Below are positions 23,493-33,083 of a DNA stretch of 64,000 nt, one piece after another; within the stretch, counting starts at the first letter, position 1, and the number at the start of each line of letters is the position of its first letter. The stretch is from the NCBI GenBank assembly GCA_025454955.1, contig JALONL010000012.1, positions 62,001-126,000 of the forward strand. Reading direction: 5' to 3'. The notes below the pieces were generated by a model, which saw only the letters and a program-made list of their open reading frames with translations, ran no database searches and had not been told where the DNA came from. This stretch comes from Bacteroidia bacterium (GTDB taxonomy: Bacteria > Bacteroidota > Bacteroidia > Palsa-965). A program made the position numbers and the translations under genes.

Positions 23493-25016
23493 ATGCAGGA
23501 AGACAAAGGGCTTTTTCAGCTTATTTCCAGCCTTTCGCCCACCGAAAAACGTTACTTCAAGTTGTTTGCCCGGAGGCATGTGGTGGGCGAAACGAATGAT
23601 TATGTATTGATTTTTGATGCCATAGACGAGCAGGTGGCGGCTGAAATGGATTACGACGAAAGTGTGGTGGCTAAGCGTTTAAAAGCTCAGGGACGAAAAC
23701 CTGCGCTACGGGCGGCCAAGAGTTACCTTTCGGCACTCATCCTGCGCAGCATGAGGCAGTTTGCCGACGAGTCAGACACGCATCGTATGCTCGAAGCGCG
23801 GCTGCACGATATTCGTTTTTTGCTCGAAAAAGGATTGGTAAACAAGGCTCAGGCCATGCTGCGGAAAACCAAAAAAATTGCCGCGCATTACGAAAAGCCG
23901 CAACTGATGCTCGAACTGCTGGCCGCCGAAAGACAAATTGTAAGGCTCCTGCAAAGCCGTCACACCGAAACCCTGCTCGACCAGCTCGAAACCGACGAAA
24001 ACCTGGCCATGGCCCAATGGCAAACCGAACTCGAACTGCGCCGCATTTACGACCGTCTGCACCTGCACATACGCAGTGCCAGCCGCCCCACCGCCGCCGA
24101 CCGGCAGTTTGTGGTGGCCGATTTTGCCGCCCATCCGCTCGTGCGCAAACGAAGCGAAACACATACGTTTGGCGCCGAAGTGCTGCGCCTCAATATTCTC
24201 TCCGACCTCGCCTCACTCGAAGGCGATCATAAAAAATCGCGGAGCCAGCGCAAACGTATTATTGCGCTGTACGAATCTTATCCGCACCAGCAACGCGATC
24301 AGGTATTACGTTATATAAACGTGCTTAACAACTACATCACCAGTTGTTTTCAGCTGGGCATTTTCGATGAGTTCCCGGCTCTGATTGCCAAAATGAAATC
24401 GTTCGAAAATATTTCGCGCGAGGTGCGGTATCAGGTGTTTCGCAACGGTGTATTGCTCGAACTTATTTACCTCATGAACAGCCGCCGCCCCGAAGAAGGC
24501 CTGCAACTGCTGCCCGAAATTGAAAACGGCCTGCGCATGTTTGAACGCAAGCTGCCCGTGGCGCGTATGCTCAGCTTCCGCTACAACGTGGTCATGCTCT
24601 ATTTCATAAACGAACGCATGAGCGATGCCCTGCGCGTACTCAACGTACTGCGCCGCCGCGAACACCCCGACGTGCGCCGCGACATACAACATGCCGCAAG
24701 GCTGTTTCAGCTCATTCTCCATTTCGAACTCAACCGCACCGACGATTTCCTCGACTCGCTCATGCGCAGCACCCAGCGCCACCTGCGCGAGCACAACCTC
24801 TTCGGACAATTCGAACAATGGCTCTTCAAAACCCTCCGCAACCTCACCGAAACCGCTGACAAACGCCAACGCCGCCAGGCATTCGCCACCGCCCTCGAAG
24901 AACACCGCCAGCTTGCCGCCAAAGGCCTGCGCGATTTGCTCATGGACGAAACCGGGCTTTGGCTGCAGAGCAGGGCTACGGGGAAAACGTTGCAGGAAGT
25001 GTTTGTGAGTATGTAG
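23493..25016 (+). CDS. Large all-helical cytoplasmic protein, unknown function
   Basis: 507 residues with no signal peptide or membrane segments. It opens with LFQLISSLSPTEKRYFKLFARR and continues as a long series of amphipathic helices rich in Leu, Arg and Glu (for example KGLVNKAQAMLRKTKKIAAHYEKPQLMLELL), suggesting a TPR-like solenoid. Paralogous proteins of this kind (about 500 residues, same N-terminal 'SPTEKRYFK' motif) are familiar in Bacteroidota but have no assigned role. It stands alone, with a long A+T-rich region on both sides. Confidence 0.75.
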   Translation: MQEDKGLFQLISSLSPTEKRYFKLFARRHVVGETNDYVLIFDAIDEQVAAEMDYDESVVAKRLKAQGRKPALRAAKSYLSALILRSMRQFADESDTHRMLEARLHDIRFLLEKGLVNKAQAMLRKTKKIAAHYEKPQLMLELLAAERQIVRLLQSRHTETLLDQLETDENLAMAQWQTELELRRIYDRLHLHIRSASRPTAADRQFVVADFAAHPLVRKRSETHTFGAEVLRLNILSDLASLEGDHKKSRSQRKRIIALYESYPHQQRDQVLRYINVLNNYITSCFQLGIFDEFPALIAKMKSFENISREVRYQVFRNGVLLELIYLMNSRRPEEGLQLLPEIENGLRMFERKLPVARMLSFRYNVVMLYFINERMSDALRVLNVLRRREHPDVRRDIQHAARLFQLILHFELNRTDDFLDSLMRSTQRHLREHNLFGQFEQWLFKTLRNLTETADKRQRRQAFATALEEHRQLAAKGLRDLLMDETGLWLQSRATGKTLQEVFVSM

Positions 25017-25398
25017 CGATACTTTTCTGAAAATTGTTTTATGGATTACTTTCCGGAGCATTTTTGCTCTACTCAATTCTCTCAGCAATGTATAGTTAAG
25101 TACGCTATTCAATAAAAGAGTTGATTCTAAAACGAAAAATGCGCAATGGTAATATACAGACGGCAATTTAATATGCGCTATAATCACCTCTTAATCATTT
25201 CATAATCATTATATTATTCAATAAATAAATTATTAACCGATCAGGTTATCGGTATGTGTGGAACCGTTTGTTTTTGTGCGTTACAGGCTTAGACTAAAAA
25301 TCACTCCGCTCCTACATCCAATTCCGCCAACGGCTCATTTTCCGTTGCGGTTGGCTATTGTGCAGTAATACTTTTAGCCAAAACAAATAGATACGACT
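25017..25398. other. A+T-rich intergenic region without a recognised gene
   Basis: 382 bp with no credible ORF. A small hairpin (ACCGAT...ATCGGT near 25235-25255) and another (CAACGG...CCGTTG near 25328-25347) are visible. TACTTTTA near 25369, with TTG about 17-20 nt upstream, could be the promoter of the following T9SS gene with one mismatch in the -7 box. Confidence 0.4.
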
Positions 25399-27414
25399 AT
25401 GAGAACAAAAATTAAAACACTACTTACGGCTGCAATGTTATGTTCAGTTACATTTCTTAGTGCAGACAGTCAAACATCCGTTTATACAAACGGAAAAAAA
25501 ATGCTTGGGTATTCCCTCACAGGCAATCCAATTGATCCATTTGGGGTTATTGCAGCAGGTACATTGGTCACAAGTACCAACACACCATCTGATACTGCTG
25601 ATATTGAAATCCTCGAATATGACCGTGTGGGAAAAGTAGCCTGGTCGGCGAGAATAAACGGCGGCACCAATGAATACTGTTATAACGTAAACAGCTTTGA
25701 TTTTGGGGGAACCAACTCTGGCTACATCCTTTCAGGAGCATCTTTGCAGGGTGGTATTATTCGCCCGCATGTATGGCTCGTTGACCGTTTCGGCAACTTA
25801 TTGGCCGAAAGCCCTTTCGTAAGTTCAAACCTGGCCGGCAATGCACTCCATGCCTTTCAAACTCAGGATGGCAACATTATTGTTTCGGGTTTTTATTATG
25901 CGGGTACACAAAGCGGCAGTTCAAAGCAGGGAATTGTGTTAAAGCTCAACCAAAGTCTTAATGTGGTTTGGCGCAAATTCATTAACACATCGGCCACACA
26001 GTCAAACGACTGGGATATGTGTGAGTTTGGCATTGAAACATCTTCCGGATATTTCATTACCGGATCGCGCAACCAAAGCGCATCTACAGGCGGCACAAAA
26101 TCAGTTATGGCAATCTGGCTGAATAAAACCACAGGCGCAATTGCATTCGACAGATCATTCAAAACCACATCATCATCTGCACTTGAAACCGGAGCATCAG
26201 CCGCTTATGATGCAGCAGTAAACAAACTGTATGTGCTTTCCAATAATTCAAGCACGCATGGTTTTATGGTAACTGTGTTCAATGGTACTACACTTCCCGC
26301 TACAAACCGCAGATACAGCTATTTGGATCTGTCGTTTATTGACGCATACGGATATTCGATTAAAATTGATAATTCAACCACAAATGTACTTACTGTGGCG
26401 GGCCTGAAGGCAGGAGTAAATGTAATTGATGCACAAGGCAATACCGTAATGAGCAAGATACCGTTTATTGCCGAATTGAATCTTACAACCGGTGCTGTTA
26501 ATTTCGACCGGTGTAATGAGGTTCCGGGTGGCGGACTCAACAATTTTGGCACCCCATTTATGAGCTTGGGAAATTCATCGACCATGCCTGAAATCTTTAC
26601 TCCCGAACTTTTGATTTCGCGTCGCAATAATGAACATCATTATTTGGGTTATCGCAGAGAATACAATTCAGATATTCGTCTGGAACTCATCAAAAGTTCG
26701 GGTGCTACAGAAGAACCTCCCTGCACCTATTTGGATGTAATGCTTACACTTCAGTCGAACAACATTACCTCGCAAACAGCAGCTACCGCAGTAAACGGAA
26801 CGCTCACAATTCCTGCAAGAATGGAAGTTGTATCTGAACTCTTCCCCAAATCTCAGATTAATTGCTTTGAAGCTCCTTGCGGAGAAGAGGTGGCAAATGC
26901 CGGCCCTGATGGTGGATGTGTAACATCAGCAATAGGTACACCGGCTATTCCCGGAGCCACTTATGCCTGGTCAGTATCGCCTGCAGGACTCACACTCAGC
27001 AGTGGCACTATTGCACAACCCATTGTAATCAGTGTTGCCTCATCTACTCAACAATATACTATTACATTGACAATGACAAATAGATGCGGAGAGGTCTCAA
27101 CCGATCAATTGCTGTTTACCGGATTCAATTGCCGCTTAGCCAACCCGGGTGCCGGCCAGCAGGAAGCTAATTCATCTGCAAATGTATTCCCCAACCCCGG
27201 CAACGGAACATTTACATTCAGCTACCAGGCCGAAGAAACCGATGTGGTTCAGGTTCAGATACTGGATATGAGCGGCCGCCAGGTAGCCGTGCGCAGCCTC
27301 ACCGCATCGGGCCAGCAACTTAGCTTCGATGAACTTGCAGATGGTATCTACATTTATCAGCTTACCATAAACAACAAAATGGTTAAACAAGACCGGCTTA
27401 TCATTAACCGATAG
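25399..27414 (+). CDS. Secreted T9SS cargo protein with PKD-like domain
   Basis: 671 residues with a signal peptide (MRTKIKTLLTAAMLCSVTFLSADSQ). A long beta-rich region (about 30-440) with repeated 'GFYYAGTQSG / GIVLKLNQSLNVVW' strands looks propeller-like. A PKD-like domain follows at about 495-575 (CVTSAIGTPAIPGATYAWSV onward), then a type A sorting domain from about 595 (VFPNPGNGTFTF to RLIINR). No catalytic site is visible; a surface binding or adhesion role is likely. The gene is A+T-richer than the flanking housekeeping genes, like others between 25 and 37 kb. A strong terminator follows. Confidence 0.85.
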   Translation: MRTKIKTLLTAAMLCSVTFLSADSQTSVYTNGKKMLGYSLTGNPIDPFGVIAAGTLVTSTNTPSDTADIEILEYDRVGKVAWSARINGGTNEYCYNVNSFDFGGTNSGYILSGASLQGGIIRPHVWLVDRFGNLLAESPFVSSNLAGNALHAFQTQDGNIIVSGFYYAGTQSGSSKQGIVLKLNQSLNVVWRKFINTSATQSNDWDMCEFGIETSSGYFITGSRNQSASTGGTKSVMAIWLNKTTGAIAFDRSFKTTSSSALETGASAAYDAAVNKLYVLSNNSSTHGFMVTVFNGTTLPATNRRYSYLDLSFIDAYGYSIKIDNSTTNVLTVAGLKAGVNVIDAQGNTVMSKIPFIAELNLTTGAVNFDRCNEVPGGGLNNFGTPFMSLGNSSTMPEIFTPELLISRRNNEHHYLGYRREYNSDIRLELIKSSGATEEPPCTYLDVMLTLQSNNITSQTAATAVNGTLTIPARMEVVSELFPKSQINCFEAPCGEEVANAGPDGGCVTSAIGTPAIPGATYAWSVSPAGLTLSSGTIAQPIVISVASSTQQYTITLTMTNRCGEVSTDQLLFTGFNCRLANPGAGQQEANSSANVFPNPGNGTFTFSYQAEETDVVQVQILDMSGRQVAVRSLTASGQQLSFDELADGIYIYQLTINNKMVKQDRLIINR

Positions 27415-27430
27415 TCTGTAACAGAAATGC

Positions 27431-27476
27431 AAAAAAGAACAGTCTCTGCAAATGCCGCGGAGACTGTTCTTTTTTT
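27431..27476. terminator. Bidirectional terminator between two convergent genes
   Basis: AGAACAGTCTC (27436-27446) pairs with GAGACTGTTCT (27460-27470). The stem is preceded by six A and followed by seven T, so it can terminate both the T9SS gene and the LytTR regulator gene. Confidence 0.88.
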
Positions 27477-27478
27477 AC

Positions 27479-28231
27479 TTAACTCACTTCTAAAACCCGC
27501 AAAAGATCGGCCTTACGCCTTCTCGAAACTTCTATTTGCCGGCCATCTGTCATCTCCACAAATCCGCCCTCGCCTCTTATATACCGGTGTATATAGCGCA
27601 AGTGAATAAGAAAACTTTTATGTGTTCTGAAAAATTTTATTTCAGGAAGCTGGCTTTCAAAAAATGCAAGGTTGCGCGATGCCACAATGTTTTTTCCTTG
27701 CCGTAAATAAAACGTAGTGTAATTGGATGAGGCTTCCAGATAGAGGATATTATCAATATCCACAATATGTATTCCGTCGGATGCAGCTATCGGCAAGCGT
27801 CGCATAAGCTGTTTTTCCACAAACTGAAGCGGCGAACTGGCGCGGGGTGGTAAAGATTCACGCAAAACTTCCTTGCCAAATTTTTTAACCGCTGTTTTCA
27901 ACTCATCGACCTTAATAGGTTTAAGCAAATAATCGAGTGCATTAACCCTGAATGCTTTGGCCGCATAAATTTCGTGTGAGGTAATAAAAATTACACGAAA
28001 CGAATGAGCACCTATCTTTTCAAGCAATTCAAAACCAGTCATAACAGGCATTTCCACATCCAGAAAAAGCAGGTCGAACTCTAAATCCGGTATCGCTTCA
28101 AGTGCTTCATGCGGCGAACTGAATGTGGCAATAACATGGATATCAGGACAATGTGTTTGAAGCAAATTGCCGAGTACATTTATTTGCAATGGCTCATCAT
28201 CGACAAGCACAGCATGGAGGCGTTTATGCAT
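27479..28231 (-). CDS. LytTR-family response regulator (orphan)
   Basis: 250 residues. There is a receiver domain with acidic residues DDEP at 11-14, phospho-acceptor D58 (LLFLDVEMP), the conserved Ser/Thr in FITSHE and Lys in LLKPI. A LytTR DNA-binding domain follows (about 145-245: IAASDGIHIVDIDNILYLEA, FFRTHKSFLIHLRYI). It should bind imperfect direct repeats upstream of target promoters when phosphorylated. No sensor kinase is adjacent. It is a close paralogue of the regulator at 33082-33834, sharing long identical stretches such as FRVNALDYLLKPI and RYIRGEGGFVEM, so it may answer to the same kinase family. Confidence 0.93.
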   Translation of the reverse strand: MHKRLHAVLVDDEPLQINVLGNLLQTHCPDIHVIATFSSPHEALEAIPDLEFDLLFLDVEMPVMTGFELLEKIGAHSFRVIFITSHEIYAAKAFRVNALDYLLKPIKVDELKTAVKKFGKEVLRESLPPRASSPLQFVEKQLMRRLPIAASDGIHIVDIDNILYLEASSNYTTFYLRQGKNIVASRNLAFFESQLPEIKFFRTHKSFLIHLRYIHRYIRGEGGFVEMTDGRQIEVSRRRKADLLRVLEVS

Positions 28232-28618
28232 GTTTCAGTCATTTGTTTAATAAATAAGGGGTGTGTATTTATTGAACCGGAGGGCCTGATAAATCAGGAT
28301 AAATTCAATGTGTTAAATTTTATTTGAAGGACGCAATCCACACAAAAAAGTTGTCATATATGATTTAATCTGAAATAAAAAAACTGGCGGAAATTATACA
28401 GGAGAAAATAATTATCCGGTTCGTGTGAGTAAACGCAATTAGCACCTTAATGTTACAGCGTGTCCCTATATTAATGTGTCATAAACCGATACTTACATTG
28501 GAAATCAGTGAAGTAAAATTTCCATATCCTGAATAATTTTAATTCTGATTTTTGAATACTAAAATAGTTTGTTGCAACACACATCTGTAACGATCACGTA
28601 TTCGTACATTCGCAAACT
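28232..28618. other. A+T-rich divergent intergenic region
   Basis: 387 bp between the divergent LytTR regulator and dtd. I see no ORF, RNA-like hairpin series or strong promoter. A TTG at about 28571, with TACATTCG near 28607 (one mismatch to TAnnTTTG), could be the dtd promoter. Confidence 0.4.
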
Positions 28619-29071
28619 ATGCGTTGCGTTATACAAAGAGTTACTCACTCATCGGTGCATATCGATGGCCGTGAACACAGCCGTATCGGGCCCGGACTGC
28701 TTATACTTGCCGGTTTCGAAGATGCTGACACTCACGATGACATACAATGGATGGCACAAAAGATTGTGTCGCTCCGCATTTTTGCCGACAGTGAGGGTGT
28801 AATGAATTTATCGGTACGCGAGGTAAACGGTAATGTGATGATTGTGAGCCAATTTACACTTCATGCGGCAACCAAAAAGGGTAACCGTCCGTCTTACATT
28901 CGTGCTGCCAAACCGCCGGTGGCCGTTCCGCTTTACGAAGAGTTTAAAACCACTCTGAGCGGCCTTCTCGAAAAGCCTGTAGCATCGGGCATTTTCGGGG
29001 CCGATATGAAAGTAGAACTGCTCAACGACGGCCCGGTAACCATACTTATCGACACAAAAAACAAAGAATAA
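28619..29071 (+). CDS. dtd: D-aminoacyl-tRNA deacylase
   Basis: 150 residues, the normal length for DTD. The two active-site motifs are present: SQFTLHA at 77-83 (SQFTLxA) and NDGPVT near the C-terminus (NxGPxT). The enzyme removes D-amino acids and misattached glycine from tRNA. The following FAD oxidoreductase begins 5 nt after its stop on the same strand, so the two are probably cotranscribed although their functions are unrelated. Confidence 0.97.
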   Translation: MRCVIQRVTHSSVHIDGREHSRIGPGLLILAGFEDADTHDDIQWMAQKIVSLRIFADSEGVMNLSVREVNGNVMIVSQFTLHAATKKGNRPSYIRAAKPPVAVPLYEEFKTTLSGLLEKPVASGIFGADMKVELLNDGPVTILIDTKNKE

Positions 29072-29076
29072 CTGCC

Positions 29077-30336
29077 TTGCCTACACTCGCCATCATTGGA
29101 ACCGGAATTGCCGGAATGAGTTGCGGTTACTACCTGCACAAACAATACGACATTACCGTTTTCGAACAGGCCAGTTATGCCGGCGGACATACCAATACCA
29201 TTTCGGTAAACGAAAACGGAACACCCGTGTATTTCGATACGGGCTTTATGGTGTTCAACCATATTACTTATCCGCTGCTCACCAAACTTTTCGACGAACT
29301 GGGTGTGGACACCAAACCCACAAGCATGTCGTTCAGCGTGCAGCATTTGCAGAGCGGGCTTGAATACTGCGGTTCGGGGCTTATCGGTTTGTTTGCACAA
29401 AGAAAAAACGTATTCAATGTGCGGTTTATAAAAATGCTGCTGCAAATTTCGCGCTTCAACAGCGAAAGTGTGAAACTGCTTGCCAGCGGCAGTGTGGAAA
29501 ATCTCAGCGTGAAGGACTTCTGCCACTCACTCGGGCTCGGCAACGACTTTCTTGAAAAGTACCTCATACCCATGAGCGGCGCAGTATGGTCCACACCGCC
29601 CGATAAAATGCTTGGTTTCCCGGCACAAACCCTGGTACGTTTTTTCCACAACCACGGCTTTCTCGGTCTGCACACACAACACCAGTGGTACACCGTAAAC
29701 GGAGGCAGCCGCATGTACCGCGATAAAATCATTGCCCCTTACAAAGACCGCCTCCGCCTGAACGATGCCGCCGTGGCCGTAACGCGCCTGCCCAACGGCA
29801 AAGCGGAAGTGCGCACACAACACGGGCACACGCAGGAATTCGACAAAGTAATCCTAGCCTGCCACGCCGATCAGGCCCTGCGCATACTCCAGCAACCCAC
29901 CACGGCCGAACAACGCCTGCTCAGTTGCTTCCGCTACCAGCCCAACCGCGCCATTGTACACACCGACGAAACCGTAATGCCCCGCACCCGACGCGCATGG
30001 TCGTCGTGGAATTACCGCATCGGCAGCAACCTTGTGCCCTCCACCATTTACTGGATGAACAGCCTGCAGGGCGTATCAGACAAACGCAATTATTTCGTGT
30101 CGATAAACGGTGCCGATGCCATTGACCCGAAAAAAGTAATCACCGAAATCGACTACGAACACCCGCTTTTCGACGTGGCCTCACAGCAGGCGCAGACTGA
30201 ATTACAAACTTTGAACGGGAAAGATAATGTGTACTTCTGCGGAAGTTATTTCAGATACGGCTTTCATGAAGATGCACTGCTTTCGGCCACTGAACTGTGT
30301 AAACTGCTGTTAAACCAGCCGAAACCTTCTTTTTGA
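29077..30336 (+). CDS. FAD-dependent amine-oxidase-like oxidoreductase of the CFA/DUF1365 lipid module
   Basis: 419 residues, starting at a TTG (29077-29079). No ATG fits between the dtd stop and the FAD motif, and the family starts just before this motif. The Rossmann motif is IIGTGIAGMSCGYYL, followed by FEQASYAGGHTNT and FDTGFMVFNHITYP. The C-terminal NVYFCGSYFRYGFHEDALLSA is the FAD-contacting block of this flavoprotein amine-oxidase subgroup. In many bacteria this protein is encoded immediately before a DUF1365 gene and a cyclopropane-fatty-acid synthase-like methyltransferase, and is thought to modify unsaturated or methylated acyl chains of membrane lipids. Here those partners lie at 36878 and 39884, on the same strand and in the same order, but separated. 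The exact reaction is not known to me. Confidence 0.85.
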   Translation: MPTLAIIGTGIAGMSCGYYLHKQYDITVFEQASYAGGHTNTISVNENGTPVYFDTGFMVFNHITYPLLTKLFDELGVDTKPTSMSFSVQHLQSGLEYCGSGLIGLFAQRKNVFNVRFIKMLLQISRFNSESVKLLASGSVENLSVKDFCHSLGLGNDFLEKYLIPMSGAVWSTPPDKMLGFPAQTLVRFFHNHGFLGLHTQHQWYTVNGGSRMYRDKIIAPYKDRLRLNDAAVAVTRLPNGKAEVRTQHGHTQEFDKVILACHADQALRILQQPTTAEQRLLSCFRYQPNRAIVHTDETVMPRTRRAWSSWNYRIGSNLVPSTIYWMNSLQGVSDKRNYFVSINGADAIDPKKVITEIDYEHPLFDVASQQAQTELQTLNGKDNVYFCGSYFRYGFHEDALLSATELCKLLLNQPKPSF

Positions 30337-30384
30337 GTGCGTAATTATTAATTACATTAAACTGTCAACTTCAAATAGTCACAT

Positions 30385-30392
30385 TAATTTTG
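30385..30392 (+). promoter_or_regulatory. -7 box of the SdrD-like T9SS gene
   Basis: TAATTTTG matches TAnnTTTG exactly, 36 nt before the ATG at 30429. No clear -33 TTG at 17-23 nt was found. Confidence 0.4.
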
Positions 30393-30428
30393 CATTGTTA
30401 ATACAAAATAAACTAACCCTTACAACAC

Positions 30429-32834
30429 ATGAAAAGTAAACTACTTCTCCTTTTCAGCCTTTTGCTCGGAATTCATCAGGGCATAAAAGCGCAAACAATT
30501 GTACCGCACCTTTCCGGCATTTACAGTTCCGGATGTTTTAATGTTACCGGATCAGTATCGGGAAGCGTTCTGGCAAGCGCACAGCCGTTTATTCCATATA
30601 CCGACACGGTAGAGTTTATTGTGGATTATGGCGATGCTACTCCCGTTCAAACTTTTAATCAGATAGTTTTCCCAAACCTGAATTTTATCGGTAATTACGC
30701 GCAGTGCTATCTTTCTCATACATACTCTGCCCCTGGTGCTTATACTATTACAGTTATTGCCAACTTCCCCAATAATACAACAGATACATTAATCTGGGTA
30801 AATGGAGCAACACTGACTGCAAACTGCAATAATCTGACCGGCAGAATTTATCGCGACAATAACAGCAATTGTACTTTCGATGCCGGCGATGATTCGCTGT
30901 CTTCATCCATCATCAGGTTATGGGCGAATGATTACGAGGCTGGTCAATTTATCTACACCAACAGCGGCGGGGAATATACTTCCTCAGTACTTAGTGGCAT
31001 AAACTATAAAATTCAGCCCGAAATATATACGGGAACCGGTTACCGGATTCCCGAACTCTCCTGCTCACTCACCGATTCTTTTGCGTTTACAGCCTCTTCC
31101 AGCAATGTAATTGACTTCCCTCTCAGAGATACCAACATGTTTGTTTTCTCGGGTATAGATGATTCGGCGGGCACAATCTGTTATAATTCAGTGAATGGAA
31201 CTGTGCTGTTACGCGCATTCACCATGTTTTATTCGGATGTCGCAAACCCGAATATACAGGCGCATGTATTTTTTGGCGATGGAAACGACAGTATCTTTTC
31301 GCCTTATCTGTATATGGATGGCCCGTTTGCACAAGGCTCATATTACCTTACACATCAATACCCCGGACCAGGTATATACAGCGTAATGATGATTGTAACA
31401 GAACTCACCACAGGCCTCACAGACACTATACAGATGCCGAATGTGGTTGACCTGAATGATTCCTGCGGAGCAATTTCGGGCTATTTATATTTAGACAATA
31501 ATACAAACTGCCAGTACGATCAGGGAGAAGGAATATCATACGGAGGAGCAGTGGCAGTATTTCAGAACAATACACTGGTGACCATAGATTATACCGACAG
31601 CAGTGGCTATTATTCAATAGATTTATTGCCCGGTACCTATACCGTAAGTGAAATGAATATGATAGCCTTTTATGGCTATACAATGACCTGTTCACAATCA
31701 CCGGCAGTAACGGCTGTTGTTACTCCTTCGGTAACAATTACACAGGACTTCGGTTTCATTTGCCCGGCAGGGTATGATGCGGAAGCAGTTTTATTTGGAG
31801 TAAGCATGCGTCCCGCAACTTCGCGAACTATCTGGGGAGGACTGATGACCCAAAACTGTCAGGCAAATGCCGACTCAGGCTACATTACACTTGTGCTCGA
31901 TCCGCTGACAAGTTTTGCAGGGTTTTGTGATACAACCATCAGTTACACAATTAGCGGAAACACCGTAACGTGGAGCTACAGTACTGCGGCAAACAATTTG
32001 TTTTTGTTTGACTGGGATTGTATCCATATTTATACCGACAGTTCAGCGCAAATTGGCGACACACTCTGTTTTTCCCTGTCTGTTAGCACCAGTCTTACGG
32101 ATATAAACCCGGCAAACAACACAACCAGTATTTGCCTGCCGGTGACCAACTCCTACGATCCCAACATAAAACAAGTACGCGCCCCCGGTATGCTGGCCAA
32201 TGGCGATGTACTCAATAACCGCACACACGAATATACCATTCACTTCCAGAACACCGGAAACGATGTAGTCTACAACATTTTCATTCTCGACACACTCGAC
32301 AGTGATTTGAACCCGGCTACACTGCAAATCATCGGCAGCACGCATACAATGGAAGTAGATTACCTGAGCGGCGATGTACTTAAATTCAACTTCAACAACA
32401 TCAACCTGCCCGACAGCAACAGCAACGAGCCATTAAGTCATGGCTGGCTCAGATACACCATTGCCCAGGATGCAAACCTGCCGGTGAATACCATAATCAC
32501 CAATACAGCGCATATTTATTTCGATATTAACCCGGCAATAGTCACAAATACCACGGTAAATACAATTATTAATCCGCAGAGCATAGCCGAACAGCCGCTG
32601 CTTCGTGGCGAAGTATATCCTGTTCCGGCCAGCGAATTTGTGCAGGTGAATATCAATAAACCTGTATCAGGCACACTTGTACTTTACAATATGCTTGGGC
32701 AGCCGGTACTCAGCCAGCCAATAAATGCCAGCACTGCTGTAATCGACGTACACCTTTTGCCTGCCGGCATATATCAGTTGCAGATAATCACAGCCGAAGG
32801 CAATTTTAACCGGCCGGTGATGATACAACGCTGA
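30429..32834 (+). CDS. Secreted multi-domain adhesin-like T9SS cargo protein
   Basis: 801 residues with a signal peptide (MKSKLLLLFSLLLGIHQGIKAQ). PKD-like segments (YGDATPVQTF; LSHTYSAPGAYTITV; THQYPGPGIYSVMMIV) alternate with two SdrD B-like modules (GRIYRDNNSNCTFDAGDDSL and GYLYLDNNTNCQYDQGEGI), whose Asp/Asn-rich loops should bind calcium. A conserved repeat-protein region (YDPNIKQVRAP, HEYTIHFQNTG) and a T9SS sorting domain (YPVPASEFVQV to VMIQR) close it. It is likely a calcium-stabilised surface stalk. Its codon and base use is A+T-richer than the genes on either side of the 25-37 kb block. Confidence 0.87.
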   Translation: MKSKLLLLFSLLLGIHQGIKAQTIVPHLSGIYSSGCFNVTGSVSGSVLASAQPFIPYTDTVEFIVDYGDATPVQTFNQIVFPNLNFIGNYAQCYLSHTYSAPGAYTITVIANFPNNTTDTLIWVNGATLTANCNNLTGRIYRDNNSNCTFDAGDDSLSSSIIRLWANDYEAGQFIYTNSGGEYTSSVLSGINYKIQPEIYTGTGYRIPELSCSLTDSFAFTASSSNVIDFPLRDTNMFVFSGIDDSAGTICYNSVNGTVLLRAFTMFYSDVANPNIQAHVFFGDGNDSIFSPYLYMDGPFAQGSYYLTHQYPGPGIYSVMMIVTELTTGLTDTIQMPNVVDLNDSCGAISGYLYLDNNTNCQYDQGEGISYGGAVAVFQNNTLVTIDYTDSSGYYSIDLLPGTYTVSEMNMIAFYGYTMTCSQSPAVTAVVTPSVTITQDFGFICPAGYDAEAVLFGVSMRPATSRTIWGGLMTQNCQANADSGYITLVLDPLTSFAGFCDTTISYTISGNTVTWSYSTAANNLFLFDWDCIHIYTDSSAQIGDTLCFSLSVSTSLTDINPANNTTSICLPVTNSYDPNIKQVRAPGMLANGDVLNNRTHEYTIHFQNTGNDVVYNIFILDTLDSDLNPATLQIIGSTHTMEVDYLSGDVLKFNFNNINLPDSNSNEPLSHGWLRYTIAQDANLPVNTIITNTAHIYFDINPAIVTNTTVNTIINPQSIAEQPLLRGEVYPVPASEFVQVNINKPVSGTLVLYNMLGQPVLSQPINASTAVIDVHLLPAGIYQLQIITAEGNFNRPVMIQR

Positions 32835-32860
32835 TTCGTATTTATTTCCGAACATGCACG

Positions 32861-32890
32861 GAGGCTGTTTCGAAAAGAAGCAGCCTCTTT
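32861..32890 (+). terminator. Terminator of the adhesin-like gene
   Basis: GAGGCTG (32861-32867) pairs with CAGCCTC (32881-32887) and is followed by TTT. It lies 26 nt past the stop codon. Confidence 0.65.
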
Positions 32891-32937
32891 GCTGTTCGTC
32901 AACGGTACAATGAAAACCGTCATCCATACAATCCTCA

Positions 32938-32968
32938 TTGACCGGCCTGGTTTTCCAACTTACATTTG
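32938..32968 (+). promoter_or_regulatory. Promoter of candidate small RNA A
   Basis: TTG (32938-32940), 20 nt spacer, TACATTTG (32961-32968): a full match to the Bacteroidota promoter consensus. It sits between convergent genes where no plus-strand ORF follows. Confidence 0.55.
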
Positions 32969-32974
32969 TATCGT

Positions 32975-33083
32975 CAATAATCAGGATATTATCTGGTTAC
33001 CGGGCACAAATCAAACACATTGCTTAACCCCCAAATGCAATGTAACCCTAACGGCTGTGCAAACAGTACAGCCGTTCTTTTTT
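32975..33083 (+). ncRNA. Candidate small RNA A (about 109 nt, C-rich loop)
   Basis: The locus has a consensus promoter just upstream, no ORF, and an intrinsic terminator: AACGGCTGT (33050-33058) with ACAGCCGTT (33068-33076), then C and six T. Predicted structure from the start: a weak hairpin at 32979-32998, a single-stranded GGTTACCGGGC (32995-33005), a perfect 7-bp hairpin ACATTGC/GCAATGT (33017-33043) whose 13-nt loop TTAACCCCCAAAT exposes five C, then the terminator. The T-run overlaps the stop codon of the opposing LytTR regulator, so the RNA is also antisense to that mRNA's 3' end. Its loop is complementary to both loops of candidate RNA B at 44602-44710. Transcription is inferred, not shown. 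Confidence 0.5.

Noticed and set aside
24306-25187. 293-codon frame antisense to the helical-protein gene
   Set aside because: Most of it lies opposite a well-formed gene; only its first third is in the gap, and there is no recognisable start signal or family.
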